DNA of 64,000 nt, taken from contig CBFGRV010000012.1 of NCBI GenBank assembly GCA_965651265.1, positions 1-64,000 of the forward strand, in the 5' to 3' direction. The position numbers and the translations under genes are program-made. This stretch comes from CBFGRV01 sp965651265. GTDB taxonomy: Bacteria > Bacteroidota > Rhodothermia > Rhodothermales > VXPQ01. The notes under the pieces are model-generated. The model worked only from the letters and a program-made list of their open reading frames with translations. It made no database searches and was not told the origin of the DNA. Of this stretch, positions 1-12,584 are shown in pieces. Position 1 is the stretch's first letter; each line of letters starts with the position of its first letter.

Positions 1-58
1 GTCGGAGATCAGAGGTCAGATGTCAGCACGTCTGACTTCCGACCACTGACTTCTGACG
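1..58. repeat. Heptad repeat, inverted (hairpin) form
   Basis: Four 7-bp units of the form RTCRGAN (1-7, 8-14, 15-21, 22-28, the last imperfect) are followed after two bases by four units of the complementary form NCYGACN (31-37, 38-44, 45-51, 52-58). The two arms pair imperfectly over about 26 bases, with several G-U pairs, around a small loop. The repeat lies upstream of tRNA-Trp and secE and may continue beyond the left edge. Related single-arm copies occur at 3188-3215 and 8062-8089. Function unknown. Confidence 0.7.
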
Positions 59-121
59 GCCGCCGAAACAGGCGACGGAGGGGCGATGTTAGAAATTGCT
101 TCCATACGTCTTTCCCTCCAA

Positions 122-194
<73 letters not shown>

Positions 195-315
195 CTACGC
201 AATCGATCAACCAACGTCTGAGCCAGGAAGCTCTATTATCGGGCTAGAACTCACACTCGAAACCGGCCTCCGAGCATCCTCGATCGCACGCTGAACGCCG
301 CATCAGGCCAACGAA

Positions 316-495
316 ATGAATATAGCTGAATACTTAAAGGACGTCGGCAAGGAAATGCGAAAGGTGAGCTGGCCGAGCCGCAATGAGCTCATCAGCAATA
401 CGCTGATCACGCTTTTTGCGACCGCCGTCATCTCCCTCTACATTTACGCGGCCGATCAGATCATCAGTAAGATTCTAGAGTTTATCTATAGATAG
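316..495 (+). CDS. secE: Preprotein translocase subunit SecE
   Basis: This 59-residue protein is the small membrane subunit of the SecYEG translocon, which clamps SecY in the inner membrane. The N-terminus is amphipathic and carries the conserved motif KEMRKVSWPSRNEL (about residues 12-25), typical of single-span SecE proteins. One hydrophobic helix follows (about residues 29-47, NTLITLFATAVISLYIY). The length matches the short SecE of most bacteria other than enterobacteria. It sits between tRNA-Trp and nusG, its standard place. The ATG at 316 has no clear Shine-Dalgarno sequence. Confidence 0.96.
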   Translation: MNIAEYLKDVGKEMRKVSWPSRNELISNTLITLFATAVISLYIYAADQIISKILEFIYR

Positions 496-599
496 CCGGA
501 TCCCGAGAGGCGCGGCAGCTCCCAGAGGCCAGTCTGCCCGAAGGGGCAAACGGGTAGGAAATAGGGGCTAAATATCTCATCGACGTGCAGTCACCTAGT

Positions 600-1160
600 A
601 TGATGGCCAAAGACCAGAAAGACAGCGTTCACAAGTGGTACGTGCTGCGCACGTTTTCCGGCCACGAGAAGAAGGTGAAGCAGTACCTCGAACGCGAGCT
701 CGACCGGCTTAACCTTCGGGATAAGGTCGATGAGATCATGATTCCCACTGAGACGGTCTTCGAGATGCGGGGCGGCAAAAAGCGGACACGTGAGAAGACT
801 TTCTTCCCCGGATATATCATGCTGCATGCCGTGCTCGATAACGAACTGCAGCACGTGATCTCAAACCTCCCTTCCGTCATCGGATTTCTCACGACGGGAG
901 ATGAGCCCACTCCACTCAGGCCCGATGAGATCAACCGCATCATGGGCAAAATGGATGAGGCCCGAGAGGCGGGAGAGCAGCCGGAGATACCGTTCAAGAC
1001 TGGAGACCCGGTAAAGGTGGTAGATGGACCTTTCAACAACTTCAGCGGCTTTGTCGAAGAGGTGTATCCGGACAAGATGAAGGTGAAGGTCATGGTGTCC
1101 ATCTTCGGCCGCAAGACTCCGCTGGAGTTGGATTACCTGCAAGTCGAGCACGAGGAGTAG
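600..1160 (+). CDS. nusG: Transcription termination/antitermination factor NusG
   Basis: NusG binds RNA polymerase, suppresses pausing, and links it to Rho or to the leading ribosome. The N-terminal NGN domain begins with KWYVLRTFSGHEKKVKQYLE, a hallmark of the family, and includes the FFPGYIML strand. The C-terminal KOW domain follows a linker and contains the GDPVKVVDGPFNNFSGFVEE core. I place the start at one of the adjacent ATGs (600 or 603); a GTG at 585 in the same frame would add five residues (MQSPS) that are not part of the fold. From 600 the product has 186 residues, normal for NusG. It follows secE by about 100 bp and precedes rplK. Confidence 0.97.
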   Translation: MMAKDQKDSVHKWYVLRTFSGHEKKVKQYLERELDRLNLRDKVDEIMIPTETVFEMRGGKKRTREKTFFPGYIMLHAVLDNELQHVISNLPSVIGFLTTGDEPTPLRPDEINRIMGKMDEAREAGEQPEIPFKTGDPVKVVDGPFNNFSGFVEEVYPDKMKVKVMVSIFGRKTPLELDYLQVEHEE

Positions 1161-1308
1161 TTCCACGCTCCGCCGATGAATCTGCATTGAAGTCAGGGAG
1201 CAATAGAAACCAGTTGGGAATGCCGGGCATATATCTCGGCTCACTCGTTAATGCACATTTTGGGCGGGAGCTCGTCCTTCGCGAGCGGTTGGACCGCCAG
1301 GCGATTCT

Positions 1309-1746
1309 ATGGCAAAGAAGATAGACGGCTACATCAAGCTGCAAATCAGGGCAGGCCAGGCCAACCCCGCACCGCCGATCGGTCCCGCGCTCGGCCAGAA
1401 AGGCGTGAACATCATGGAGTTCTGCAAGCAGTTCAATGCTGCGACGCAGGACCGCATGGGGCTCGTTCTTCCGGTAGTGATCACGGTGTACGCGGACAAG
1501 TCTTTCAGCTTCATCGTCAAGAGTCCGCCGGCCGCCGTATTGCTGAAGAAGGCGGCCAAGATCGAGACCGGTGCCGCCGACCCATTGAGGCAACGCGTCG
1601 GCACCGTCACGTGGGAAGATTGCCGGGCTATTGCCCAGCAGAAGATGGAGGATCTCAACGCTTACGATCTGGATAAAGCCGCATCTATGATTGCCGGTAC
1701 GGCGCGTTCAATGGGTATCAAGGTAGAGGGCGGTCCGGCGGCGTAA
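1309..1746 (+). CDS. rplK: 50S ribosomal protein L11
   Basis: L11 (145 residues) binds the GTPase-associated region of 23S rRNA and forms the base of the L7/L12 stalk. The N-terminal domain has the conserved proline-rich PPIGPALGQKGVNIMEFCKQ segment (about residues 22-41). The C-terminal rRNA-binding domain ends with the family signature around DLDKAASMIAGTARSMGI. Length and order (nusG-rplK-rplA) are canonical. The spacer from nusG is 148 bp, and I could not recognise an L1-type feedback site in it. Confidence 0.98.
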   Translation: MAKKIDGYIKLQIRAGQANPAPPIGPALGQKGVNIMEFCKQFNAATQDRMGLVLPVVITVYADKSFSFIVKSPPAAVLLKKAAKIETGAADPLRQRVGTVTWEDCRAIAQQKMEDLNAYDLDKAASMIAGTARSMGIKVEGGPAA

Positions 1747-1870
1747 GCAGTCGAGCCGTGCGTCGAGTCACGGATGACCAGGCCTCCTCAGGCTCTGGCT
1801 GAAAGGGGGCGGCGGTAAATAAACTCAGTGGGAGCCCGGCGGGCGTCTGCACCACGAAGAACTGATACTA

Positions 1871-2581
1871 ATGGCAAAGAGAGGAAAACGGTACAAAGAG
1901 GCACTGGAGGCCGTCAAGAGCGCCGGCGGAGCCTTCACGCTCGAGGATGCTTCTGAGCTTGTAAAGACGACCGCCAAGGCGAAGTTTGATGAATCCATAG
2001 ACATCGACCTGAGGCTTGGTGTGGACCCGCGCCATGCCGATCAGATGGTTCGTGGATCCGTCGCACTTCCGCACGGCACCGGAAAGGAGGTGCGCGTGCT
2101 CGTGCTCGCCAACGAAGCCAAGCAGAGCGAGGCTGAGGCGGCCGGAGCCGACTTCGTTGGCCTCGACGACCTGATCGATCGCATCCAGAACGAAGGATGG
2201 ACCGATTTCGATGTCGTAATTGCAACGCCGGACGTGATGAGTAAAGTCGGCCGGCTGGGCCGCGTTCTCGGCCCGCGTGGGCTCATGCCGAATCCGAAAA
2301 GTGGAACGGTCACGATGGATGTCGCCGACGCCGTTCGCGAGGTCAAAGCCGGTAGGATCGAGTTTCGGGTCGACAAGAGCGGCAATCTGCATGCGGCTAT
2401 CGGAAAAGCTTCCTTCTCTTCCGACCAGATTCGCGAGAACGCTGAGGCTTTCCTTAAAGAAGTACTGCGCCTGCGGCCCGCATCGGCGAAAGGCACGTAC
2501 ATCCGCTCCGCCACGCTCTCAGCGACCATGGGCCCTCCGATCCCGTTGGACCGGACCGCCGTCGTTAGCAATCTGAGGTAA
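1871..2581 (+). CDS. rplA: 50S ribosomal protein L1
   Basis: L1 (236 residues) forms the mobile L1 stalk of the large subunit and in many bacteria also represses its own operon by binding mRNA. The start MAKRGKRYKEALEAV is typical. The signature GRLGRVLGPRGLMPNPKSGT (about residues 124-143) is fully conserved. The C-terminal half carries GRIEFRVDKSGNLHAAIGK and the terminal NLR. The gene follows rplK after a 124-bp spacer that is G/C rich but shows no clear L1 target. It is 37 bp from rplJ. Confidence 0.98.
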   Translation: MAKRGKRYKEALEAVKSAGGAFTLEDASELVKTTAKAKFDESIDIDLRLGVDPRHADQMVRGSVALPHGTGKEVRVLVLANEAKQSEAEAAGADFVGLDDLIDRIQNEGWTDFDVVIATPDVMSKVGRLGRVLGPRGLMPNPKSGTVTMDVADAVREVKAGRIEFRVDKSGNLHAAIGKASFSSDQIRENAEAFLKEVLRLRPASAKGTYIRSATLSATMGPPIPLDRTAVVSNLR

Positions 2582-2618
2582 TCGCCAATCGATTCGACCC
2601 GTCATTTGGGACGCAACT

Positions 2619-3158
2619 ATGCCTAAGACCAGAACCGACAAGGAGGCCCTCGTTGACGAGATCGTGCAGACGCTCGAGTCGCGGCCCGTTGTCTACCTCA
2701 CCAATTATTCAGGCCTCTCCGTCGCTCAAGCCAGCGAGCTCAGGAATCGATTTCGCGAGAGCGGCGTCGAGTATCGGGTCTATAAGAATACGTTGATCCG
2801 TCTCGCGATGGAGCGGATCGGGGGCTACGATGAGCTGATCGATCAGCTCAACGGACCCACGGCCGTCGCCTTCGCCGAGGAGCCTGCGGCGCCTGCGAGG
2901 GTGATCAAAAAATTCGTCAGCGAGAAGTCCGTCGAGCGGCCGGAGCTGAAGGCTGCTTATGTGGATGGTGCTTTCTTCGCGGCCGACGCGTTGGATGCGC
3001 TGGCAGCGCTCAAGTCCAAGGATGAACTCCTGGGTGATATCCTCGGGCTCCTGATGTCACCGATGAACAACGTCGTCAGCGCTATCCAGGCACCGGCCAG
3101 TACGCTCGCGGGAGCCATCCGGGCCATCGCCGAAAAAGAAGAACAGGCCGAAGCTTGA
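2619..3158 (+). CDS. rplJ: 50S ribosomal protein L10
   Basis: L10 (179 residues) anchors L7/L12 dimers to the ribosomal stalk. The N-terminal rRNA-binding domain contains YLTNYSGLSVAQASELRNRF and YRVYKNTLIRLA, both diagnostic. The C-terminal helix that binds L7/L12 is the alanine-rich end (IQAPASTLAGAIRAIAEKEEQAEA region). The spacer from rplA is only 37 bp, so the long L10 leader known from enterobacteria is absent, and any autogenous site would have to lie elsewhere. rplL follows after a spacer containing a heptad repeat. Confidence 0.97.
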   Translation: MPKTRTDKEALVDEIVQTLESRPVVYLTNYSGLSVAQASELRNRFRESGVEYRVYKNTLIRLAMERIGGYDELIDQLNGPTAVAFAEEPAAPARVIKKFVSEKSVERPELKAAYVDGAFFAADALDALAALKSKDELLGDILGLLMSPMNNVVSAIQAPASTLAGAIRAIAEKEEQAEA

Positions 3159-3187
3159 GCCTAATACGCTCAGAAGAGACAAGGCGA

Positions 3188-3215
3188 TCAGACCTCCGAC
3201 CTTTGACTTCTGACC
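3188..3215 (+). repeat. Heptad repeat, four units
   Basis: Four consecutive 7-bp units (TCAGACC, TCCGACC, TTTGACT, TCTGACC) share the pattern TYNGACY. They lie in the rplJ-rplL spacer, 104 bp before the rplL start. The unit matches the right arm of the repeat at 31-58, but no inverted partner arm is visible here. Confidence 0.6.
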
Positions 3216-3318
3216 TGCGGCCACCAGATAACACACTTACAACCACACCAACCAATCCCTTAATGCGCAGCGCAGTCGCCAAATCGAGGCGACCGTGACC
3301 GCTGCAGGAGACAACGCA

Positions 3319-3702
3319 ATGGCAGATATCAAGAAACTCGCTGAGGAGCTCGTAAGCCTGACCATCAAGGAAGCGAGCGATCTCGCCAATCTTCTCGAAG
3401 AGGAGTATGGAATCAAGCCGGCGCAAGCTGCCGTCGCCGTGGCCGCAGGTGCGGTACCCGGCGGTGACGGCGCTGCCGCCGCTGAGGAGAAGACGGAGTT
3501 CGACGTCGTGCTGAAGTCGGTCGGCGGAAACAAGATCGCCGTCATCAAAGAGGTGCGAAGCCTCACGGGTCTGGGCCTCAAGGAGGCCAAGGAGCTTGTG
3601 GACGGCGCACCGAATACGATCAAAGAAGCAGTCGGCAAGGACGAAGCCCAGGAGATCAAGGCCAGGTTGGAAGAGGCAGGCGCTGAGGTCGAACTTTCGT
3701 AA
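3319..3702 (+). CDS. rplL: 50S ribosomal protein L7/L12
   Basis: L7/L12 (127 residues from this start) is the multicopy stalk protein that recruits and activates translational GTPases. The N-terminal dimerisation region is MADIKKLAEELVSLTIKEAS, followed by an Ala/Gly-rich hinge (AAVAVAAGAVPGGDGAAAAE). The globular C-terminal domain begins at EKTEFDVVLKSVGGNKI and includes LTGLGLKEAKELVDGAP. I chose the ATG at 3319 because MADIKK is the normal beginning and AGGAG (3306-3310) lies at suitable distance. An in-frame GTG at 3295 would add eight non-homologous residues. Confidence 0.98.
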   Translation: MADIKKLAEELVSLTIKEASDLANLLEEEYGIKPAQAAVAVAAGAVPGGDGAAAAEEKTEFDVVLKSVGGNKIAVIKEVRSLTGLGLKEAKELVDGAPNTIKEAVGKDEAQEIKARLEEAGAEVELS

Positions 3703-4170
3703 CAACTTCGCTGTCGGCTGCAGTCTCCGGCCCGCAGTCGCAAATGGAATGTGTCGGAAGCCGACCCCGATCGACTCGGGGCCGGCTTTTGGCGCTTGAA
3801 ACAGGAAGTCGAGGGAGGGATGTGTGAAACATGTTGCACGGTGCGCCGTAGACTAGCCGATGCACCTCTCTCAGCCACGCAGATTAGTGCGCGGTCGCGC
3901 CGCGCCCGGAATGAGAGTTCAAGAGCAAACTCGCCGGTTGTCTCAGGTCGCCAATCGACCGGCATCCAGGTGGCTGAACAGCACTCCCCCTTCCTCGGAG
4001 ACCTCCATACTCGAACGAGAACCCGGCCGAGGAAGAAGACACTGTATGGTCCCCGAAAAATCGCGAACGCCCACGGCGGAATGATCCTTCGTGCACTGCG
4101 GTATCGCGTCGACTTCTCTCGACGCCTCCCTACCACTCAGCGTTCGTAAACAACGCAAGCTACACAATCT
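3703..4170 (+). other. Long rplL-rpoB spacer, no gene seen
   Basis: The 468-bp spacer between rplL and rpoB holds a terminator-like hairpin near its start (3759-3790). An open frame of 132 codons (3751-4149) has arginine/serine-rich composition without fold or family resemblance, and I regard it as non-coding. A spacer of this size could hold a separate rpoBC promoter, but I could not pick one with confidence. Confidence 0.6.
3759..3790 (+). terminator. Terminator/attenuator hairpin after rplL
   Basis: Arms AGCCGACCCCGA (3759-3770) and TCGGGGCCGGCT (3776-3787) pair over 12 bp with one imperfect position around loop TCGAC, followed by TTTT. The T tract is short, so partial read-through is plausible. 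That would suit an attenuator setting the ribosomal protein to RNA polymerase ratio, as is known for the rplL-rpoB junction in E. coli. Confidence 0.7.
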
Positions 4171-7100
4171 ATGCTGCACACAAACGGTCAAGCAACGGAC
4201 GGAAAGCGCAAAAACTTCGCTCGTATTCACGCCGTTCATGACTATCCGGACTTTCTGGATATCCAGCTGAAATCGTTCCGGGAATTCGTCCAGGACGACG
4301 TGGCGCCGGAAGAACGAGAGGACATCGGTCTTCAGGCCGTCTTTAAGGAGCATTTCCCCATTCAGGATAGCCGCGAGCGCTATACCCTCGAGTTCATTCA
4401 CTATTCCCTCGATGCTCCCAAGCACTCCGTCGAAGAGTGCATCGCCCAGGGACTTACGTACTCGGTTCCACTGAAGGCAAAGCTCCGCCTCTCCAGCAAG
4501 GAAGATGAGGATGAGGACGAGGCAGAAGAGGCCATCGAGCAGGAGGTCTATCTCGGTAACCTCCCGTTCATGACGGAGCAAGGCACCTTCGTAATCAACG
4601 GCGCCGAACGCGTCGTTGTGTCACAGCTGCATCGGAGTCCAGGCGTCTTCTTCGGCTCCAGTATCCATCCGAACGGCACGCAGCTGTTCTCGGCCCGCGT
4701 CATTCCATTCCGGGGCTCATGGATAGAGTTCTCCACGGACGTGAGCAATGTGATGTGGGCCTATATCGATCGGAAGAAGAAGCTTCCGGTCACGACACTG
4801 CTAAGGGCACTCGGATACTCATCGAACGATGACCTCGTCGGCATCTTTGACCTGGCCGATGAGGTGAGCGTCAAGACCAAGAAGGCCTTCAAGAGCGTTG
4901 TGGGCCGTCGACTTGCCGTTTCTGTCACCGTCGATCAGATCCACGAAATCATCGATGAGGATACCGGTGAAGTCATCGAAGAGCGGAAGGAGCGCAAGGT
5001 GCTCTTTCCAGCCGATCACGAGCTGACTGAGGAGAACTACGACACGCTGAAGGAAGCCGGAATCGCCAAGGTCTACCTGGTGAAGGAGGATGAGGAAGAG
5101 GAGCTCGACAAGTCAACGCTCGTCGAGACGCTGCGAAAGGATCCCGCGCACTCGCAGGCGGAAGCGCTCGAGTACATGTACATGCAGCTGCGGGGTAGCG
5201 AGGCACCCGATCTCGATACGGCCCGGGGCGTCCTGGACAGGCTCTTCTTCAGCGAAAAGCGCTATGACCTGGGCGACGTCGGACGGTATCGCATCAATAA
5301 GCGGCTCAAGCTTGATGTGCCCAGCGACACGCTGACGCTCACTCCGGAGGATATCATCGCGATCGTACGCGAGCTGGTCAACCTCCAGAACGGCAAGAGT
5401 AACGTCGACGACATCGACCACCTCGGAAACCGTCGAGTGCGCACAGTAGGGGAGCAGCTCGCAAGCCAGTTCTCGCTCGGCCTGGCACGAATGGCCCGCA
5501 CGATTAAGGAGCGGATGAATCTGCGCGATGCGGAGAGCTTCACACCGCAGGATCTTGTCAATGCCCGGACCGTGTCGAGCGTCATCAATACGTTCTTCGG
5601 CACCAACCAGCTTAGCCAGTTCATGGATCAGACGAATCCGCTGGCCGAGCTTACTCACAAGCGGCGCATGTCGGCGCTTGGGCCGGGCGGCCTTACGCGG
5701 GAGCGAGCGGGCTTCGAGGTACGGGACGTGCACTACACGCATTACGGCCGGCTCTGCCCGATCGAGACGCCGGAAGGCCCGAACATCGGTCTGATTTCAT
5801 CACTGTGTGTGCATGCGAGAATCAACGACTTCGGCTTCATCGAGACGCCGTATCGCGTGGTCAAGAACGGCCGCGTCACCAATGAAATCGTTTGGCTGAC
5901 CGCCGAAGAGGAAGACAACGCCGTCATCGCACAGGCGAACGCTCCTCTGGACTCGAAGGGCAGGTTCGAGAATGATTACGTCAAGTGCCGATTCCGCGGC
6001 GACTTCCCGATTGTTCCGCCCGACGAGGTCGAGTACATGGACGTCGCACCGAATCAGATCGTATCGCCTGCGGCCAGCCTGATTCCTTTCCTCGAGCACG
6101 ATGACGCCAACCGCGCGCTTATGGGATCGAACATGCAGCGGCAGGCTGTTCCGCTGTTGCGATCCGAGGCGCCGACCGTGGGTACGGGCCTCGAAGGTCG
6201 AGTCGCCCGGGATTCGCGAGCGGTATTGGTGGCTGAAGGTGATGGTGTCGTCGAGTTCGTCGATGCCACGCGTATCGTCATCCGCTATGATCAGGATGAA
6301 GAAGATGCGGATCTCAACTTCGAGGACCCCGTGCGCGAGTACAAACTGATCAAGTTCCGTCGTACGAACCAGGATACCAGCGTCAACCAGAAGCCTATAG
6401 TCAAGAAAGGGCAGCGGGTGGAAAAGGGTACGGTGCTGACGGATGGCTTCTCGACGGACCAAGGTGAGCTGGCACTCGGTAAGAACGTGCTCGTGGCCTT
6501 CATGCCGTGGCGAGGCTACAACTTCGAGGATGCCATCGTACTCTCCGAGCGGCTCGTGACCGACGACGTCTACACGTCTGTTCACATCGAGGAGTTCGAG
6601 CTTCAGGTGCGCGATACGAAGCGTGGTGAGGAGGAGCTCACGCGCGAGATCCCGAACGTTTCGGAAGAGGCCACCAAAGACCTCGACGAGCGCGGCATCA
6701 TTCGTGTTGGTGCGGAGGTCAATGCCGGAGACATCATCGTCGGCAAGATTACGCCCAAGGGCGAAACCGATCCGACGCCCGAGGAGAAGCTTCTCCGCGC
6801 CATCTTCGGCGACAAGGCCGGGGACGTCAAGGATGCGTCGCTAAAGGCGCCTCCGGGTATGAAGGGCGTGGTTATCGATACCAAGCTATTTAGCCGGCGC
6901 AAGCTCGATCCGGCCTCGAAGAAGATCGAGCAGCAGCGGCTGGCCGACATCGATGACCGCTACTCGAGGGCGATGACGGAACTGACCAGTAGGTTCTGGG
7001 AGAAGTTCTTCAAGCTCACTGACGGGAAGACATCCGCAGGCATCGAGGATCGTGACGGGCGCGTCGTGGTTTCGGCCGGCGCCAAGCTGACCCCCGAGGC

Positions 7101-8004
7101 CTTTGCCGAGGTGCAGCCCAGTCAACTCAGCGTTCGTCAGGAGATGACGGACGACAAGAAGCTCAACGAGAAGCTCCGCAAACTCCTGCGCAACTACCAG
7201 CGGGTCCACAACCGCATCGAAGGGGAAATGAAGCGGGAGAAGCACCAGGTCCAGATGGGTGACGAGCTCCCACCGGGCATCGTGCAGCTTGCGAAGGTCT
7301 ATGTCGCGCGCAAGCGCAAAATCCAGGTGGGCGACAAGATGGCCGGCCGCCACGGAAACAAGGGTGTCGTTGCCAAGATCGTTCCTGTCGAGGACATGCC
7401 GTTCCTCGAAGATGGAACGCCCGTGGACATCCTGTTGAACCCGCTGGGTGTGCCTTCCCGAATGAACCTGGGGCAGATCTTCGAGACGCTTCTTGGCTGG
7501 GCAGGGAAGAAGCTCGGCACTACGTTCGCGTCGCCGATCTTCGATGGCGCTACCATGGATGACATCAATGAGCAGCTCGAGAAGGCAGGACTGCCGGTCG
7601 ACGGACGCGCGCAGCTCTATGACGGCCGCACCGGCGAACCCTTCGACGAGAAGACGACGGTTGGCTACATCTACATGTTGAAACTCAGCCACCTCGTCGA
7701 AGACAAAATCCACGCCCGCAGCATCGGCCCATACAGCCTCATCACCCAGCAACCACTCGGTGGTAAGGCGCAGTTCGGCGGGCAGCGACTCGGGGAGATG
7801 GAGGTTTGGGCACTCTATGCATACGGCGCTGCCCATACGCTCCAGGAGATGCTGACGTACAAGTCAGACGACGTTCAGGGCCGCTCAAAGGCCTACGAGG
7901 CCATCGTGAAAGGTGAGAACATGCCAGAGCCAGGCATTCCTGAAAGCTTTCAGGTGCTCGTTCGAGAGCTTCAGGGGCTGGGACTCGAAGTCAGACTGGA
8001 TTGA
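4171..8004 (+). CDS. rpoB: RNA polymerase subunit beta
   Basis: RpoB (1277 residues) forms one pincer of the polymerase and part of the active site. Visible conserved blocks are [20 protein letters not shown] (protrusion/lobe), the rifampicin region with [20 protein letters not shown] and [54 protein letters not shown]-like block, [12 protein letters not shown], and the C-terminal [25 protein letters not shown]. The length is close to that of Bacteroidota and shorter than the E. coli subunit. The rifampicin-contact residues I can see (Q, D, H, R, S in the block above) look wild type. It is followed by rpoC after 92 bp. Confidence 0.99.
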   Translation: [1277 protein letters not shown]

Positions 8005-8061
8005 CGAGTACGACGGCAGGCAGGGGCGGCCCGAGCGGACGCCCCCAGCCGCCGCCGATCG

Positions 8062-8089
8062 TCCGACATTCGACAATCGATATTTGACA
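8062..8089 (+). repeat. Heptad repeat, four units
   Basis: Four consecutive units TCCGACA, TTCGACA, ATCGATA, TTTGACA follow the pattern NYYGAYA. The array ends seven bases before the rpoC start, where a Shine-Dalgarno would be expected. It has the same unit length and copy number as the arrays at 31-58 and 3188-3215 but a more A/T-rich version of the unit. Confidence 0.6.
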
Positions 8090-8096
8090 GAGCAAT

Positions 8097-12404
<4,308 letters not shown>

Positions 12405-12434
12405 AGCTGTCCGACGGCAACTCGTGATCTGATT

Positions 12435-12469
12435 AAGCCCCGATGGCATCACGCCGTCGGGGCTTCTTT
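12435..12469 (+). terminator. Rho-independent terminator after rpoC
   Basis: Arms AAGCCCCGATGGC (12435-12447) and GCCGTCGGGGCTT (12453-12465) form a 13-bp stem with one G-U pair around loop ATCAC, followed by a T-rich tail CTTTG. It begins 31 bases after the rpoC stop and closes the secE-to-rpoC cluster. Confidence 0.85.
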
Positions 12470-12584
12470 GCTTTCCGGGATAACTCACCTGACGCCGGAT
12501 CCAAACGAGTCGATCAAAAACGAAACTCACATAGAACGGTCACGTATCGCCCGAATGTATCTCTTTCTTGAATTATGATAAGAA

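Noticed and set aside
585..599. GTG start for nusG at 585
   Set aside because: It only adds MQSPS before two good ATGs at 600 and 603.
1747..1870. Possible L1 feedback site in the rplK-rplA spacer
   Set aside because: A short CCGTG/CACGG pairing exists but nothing matches the known L1 target well enough.
3237..4136. 299-codon frame on the minus strand over rplL and the spacer
   Set aside because: It overlaps rplL completely and is a Ser/Arg-rich shadow without family resemblance.
3751..4149. 132-codon plus-strand frame in the rplL-rpoB spacer
   Set aside because: It starts inside the hairpin region, is rich in Arg and Ser, has no signal or motif, and has no ribosome binding site.
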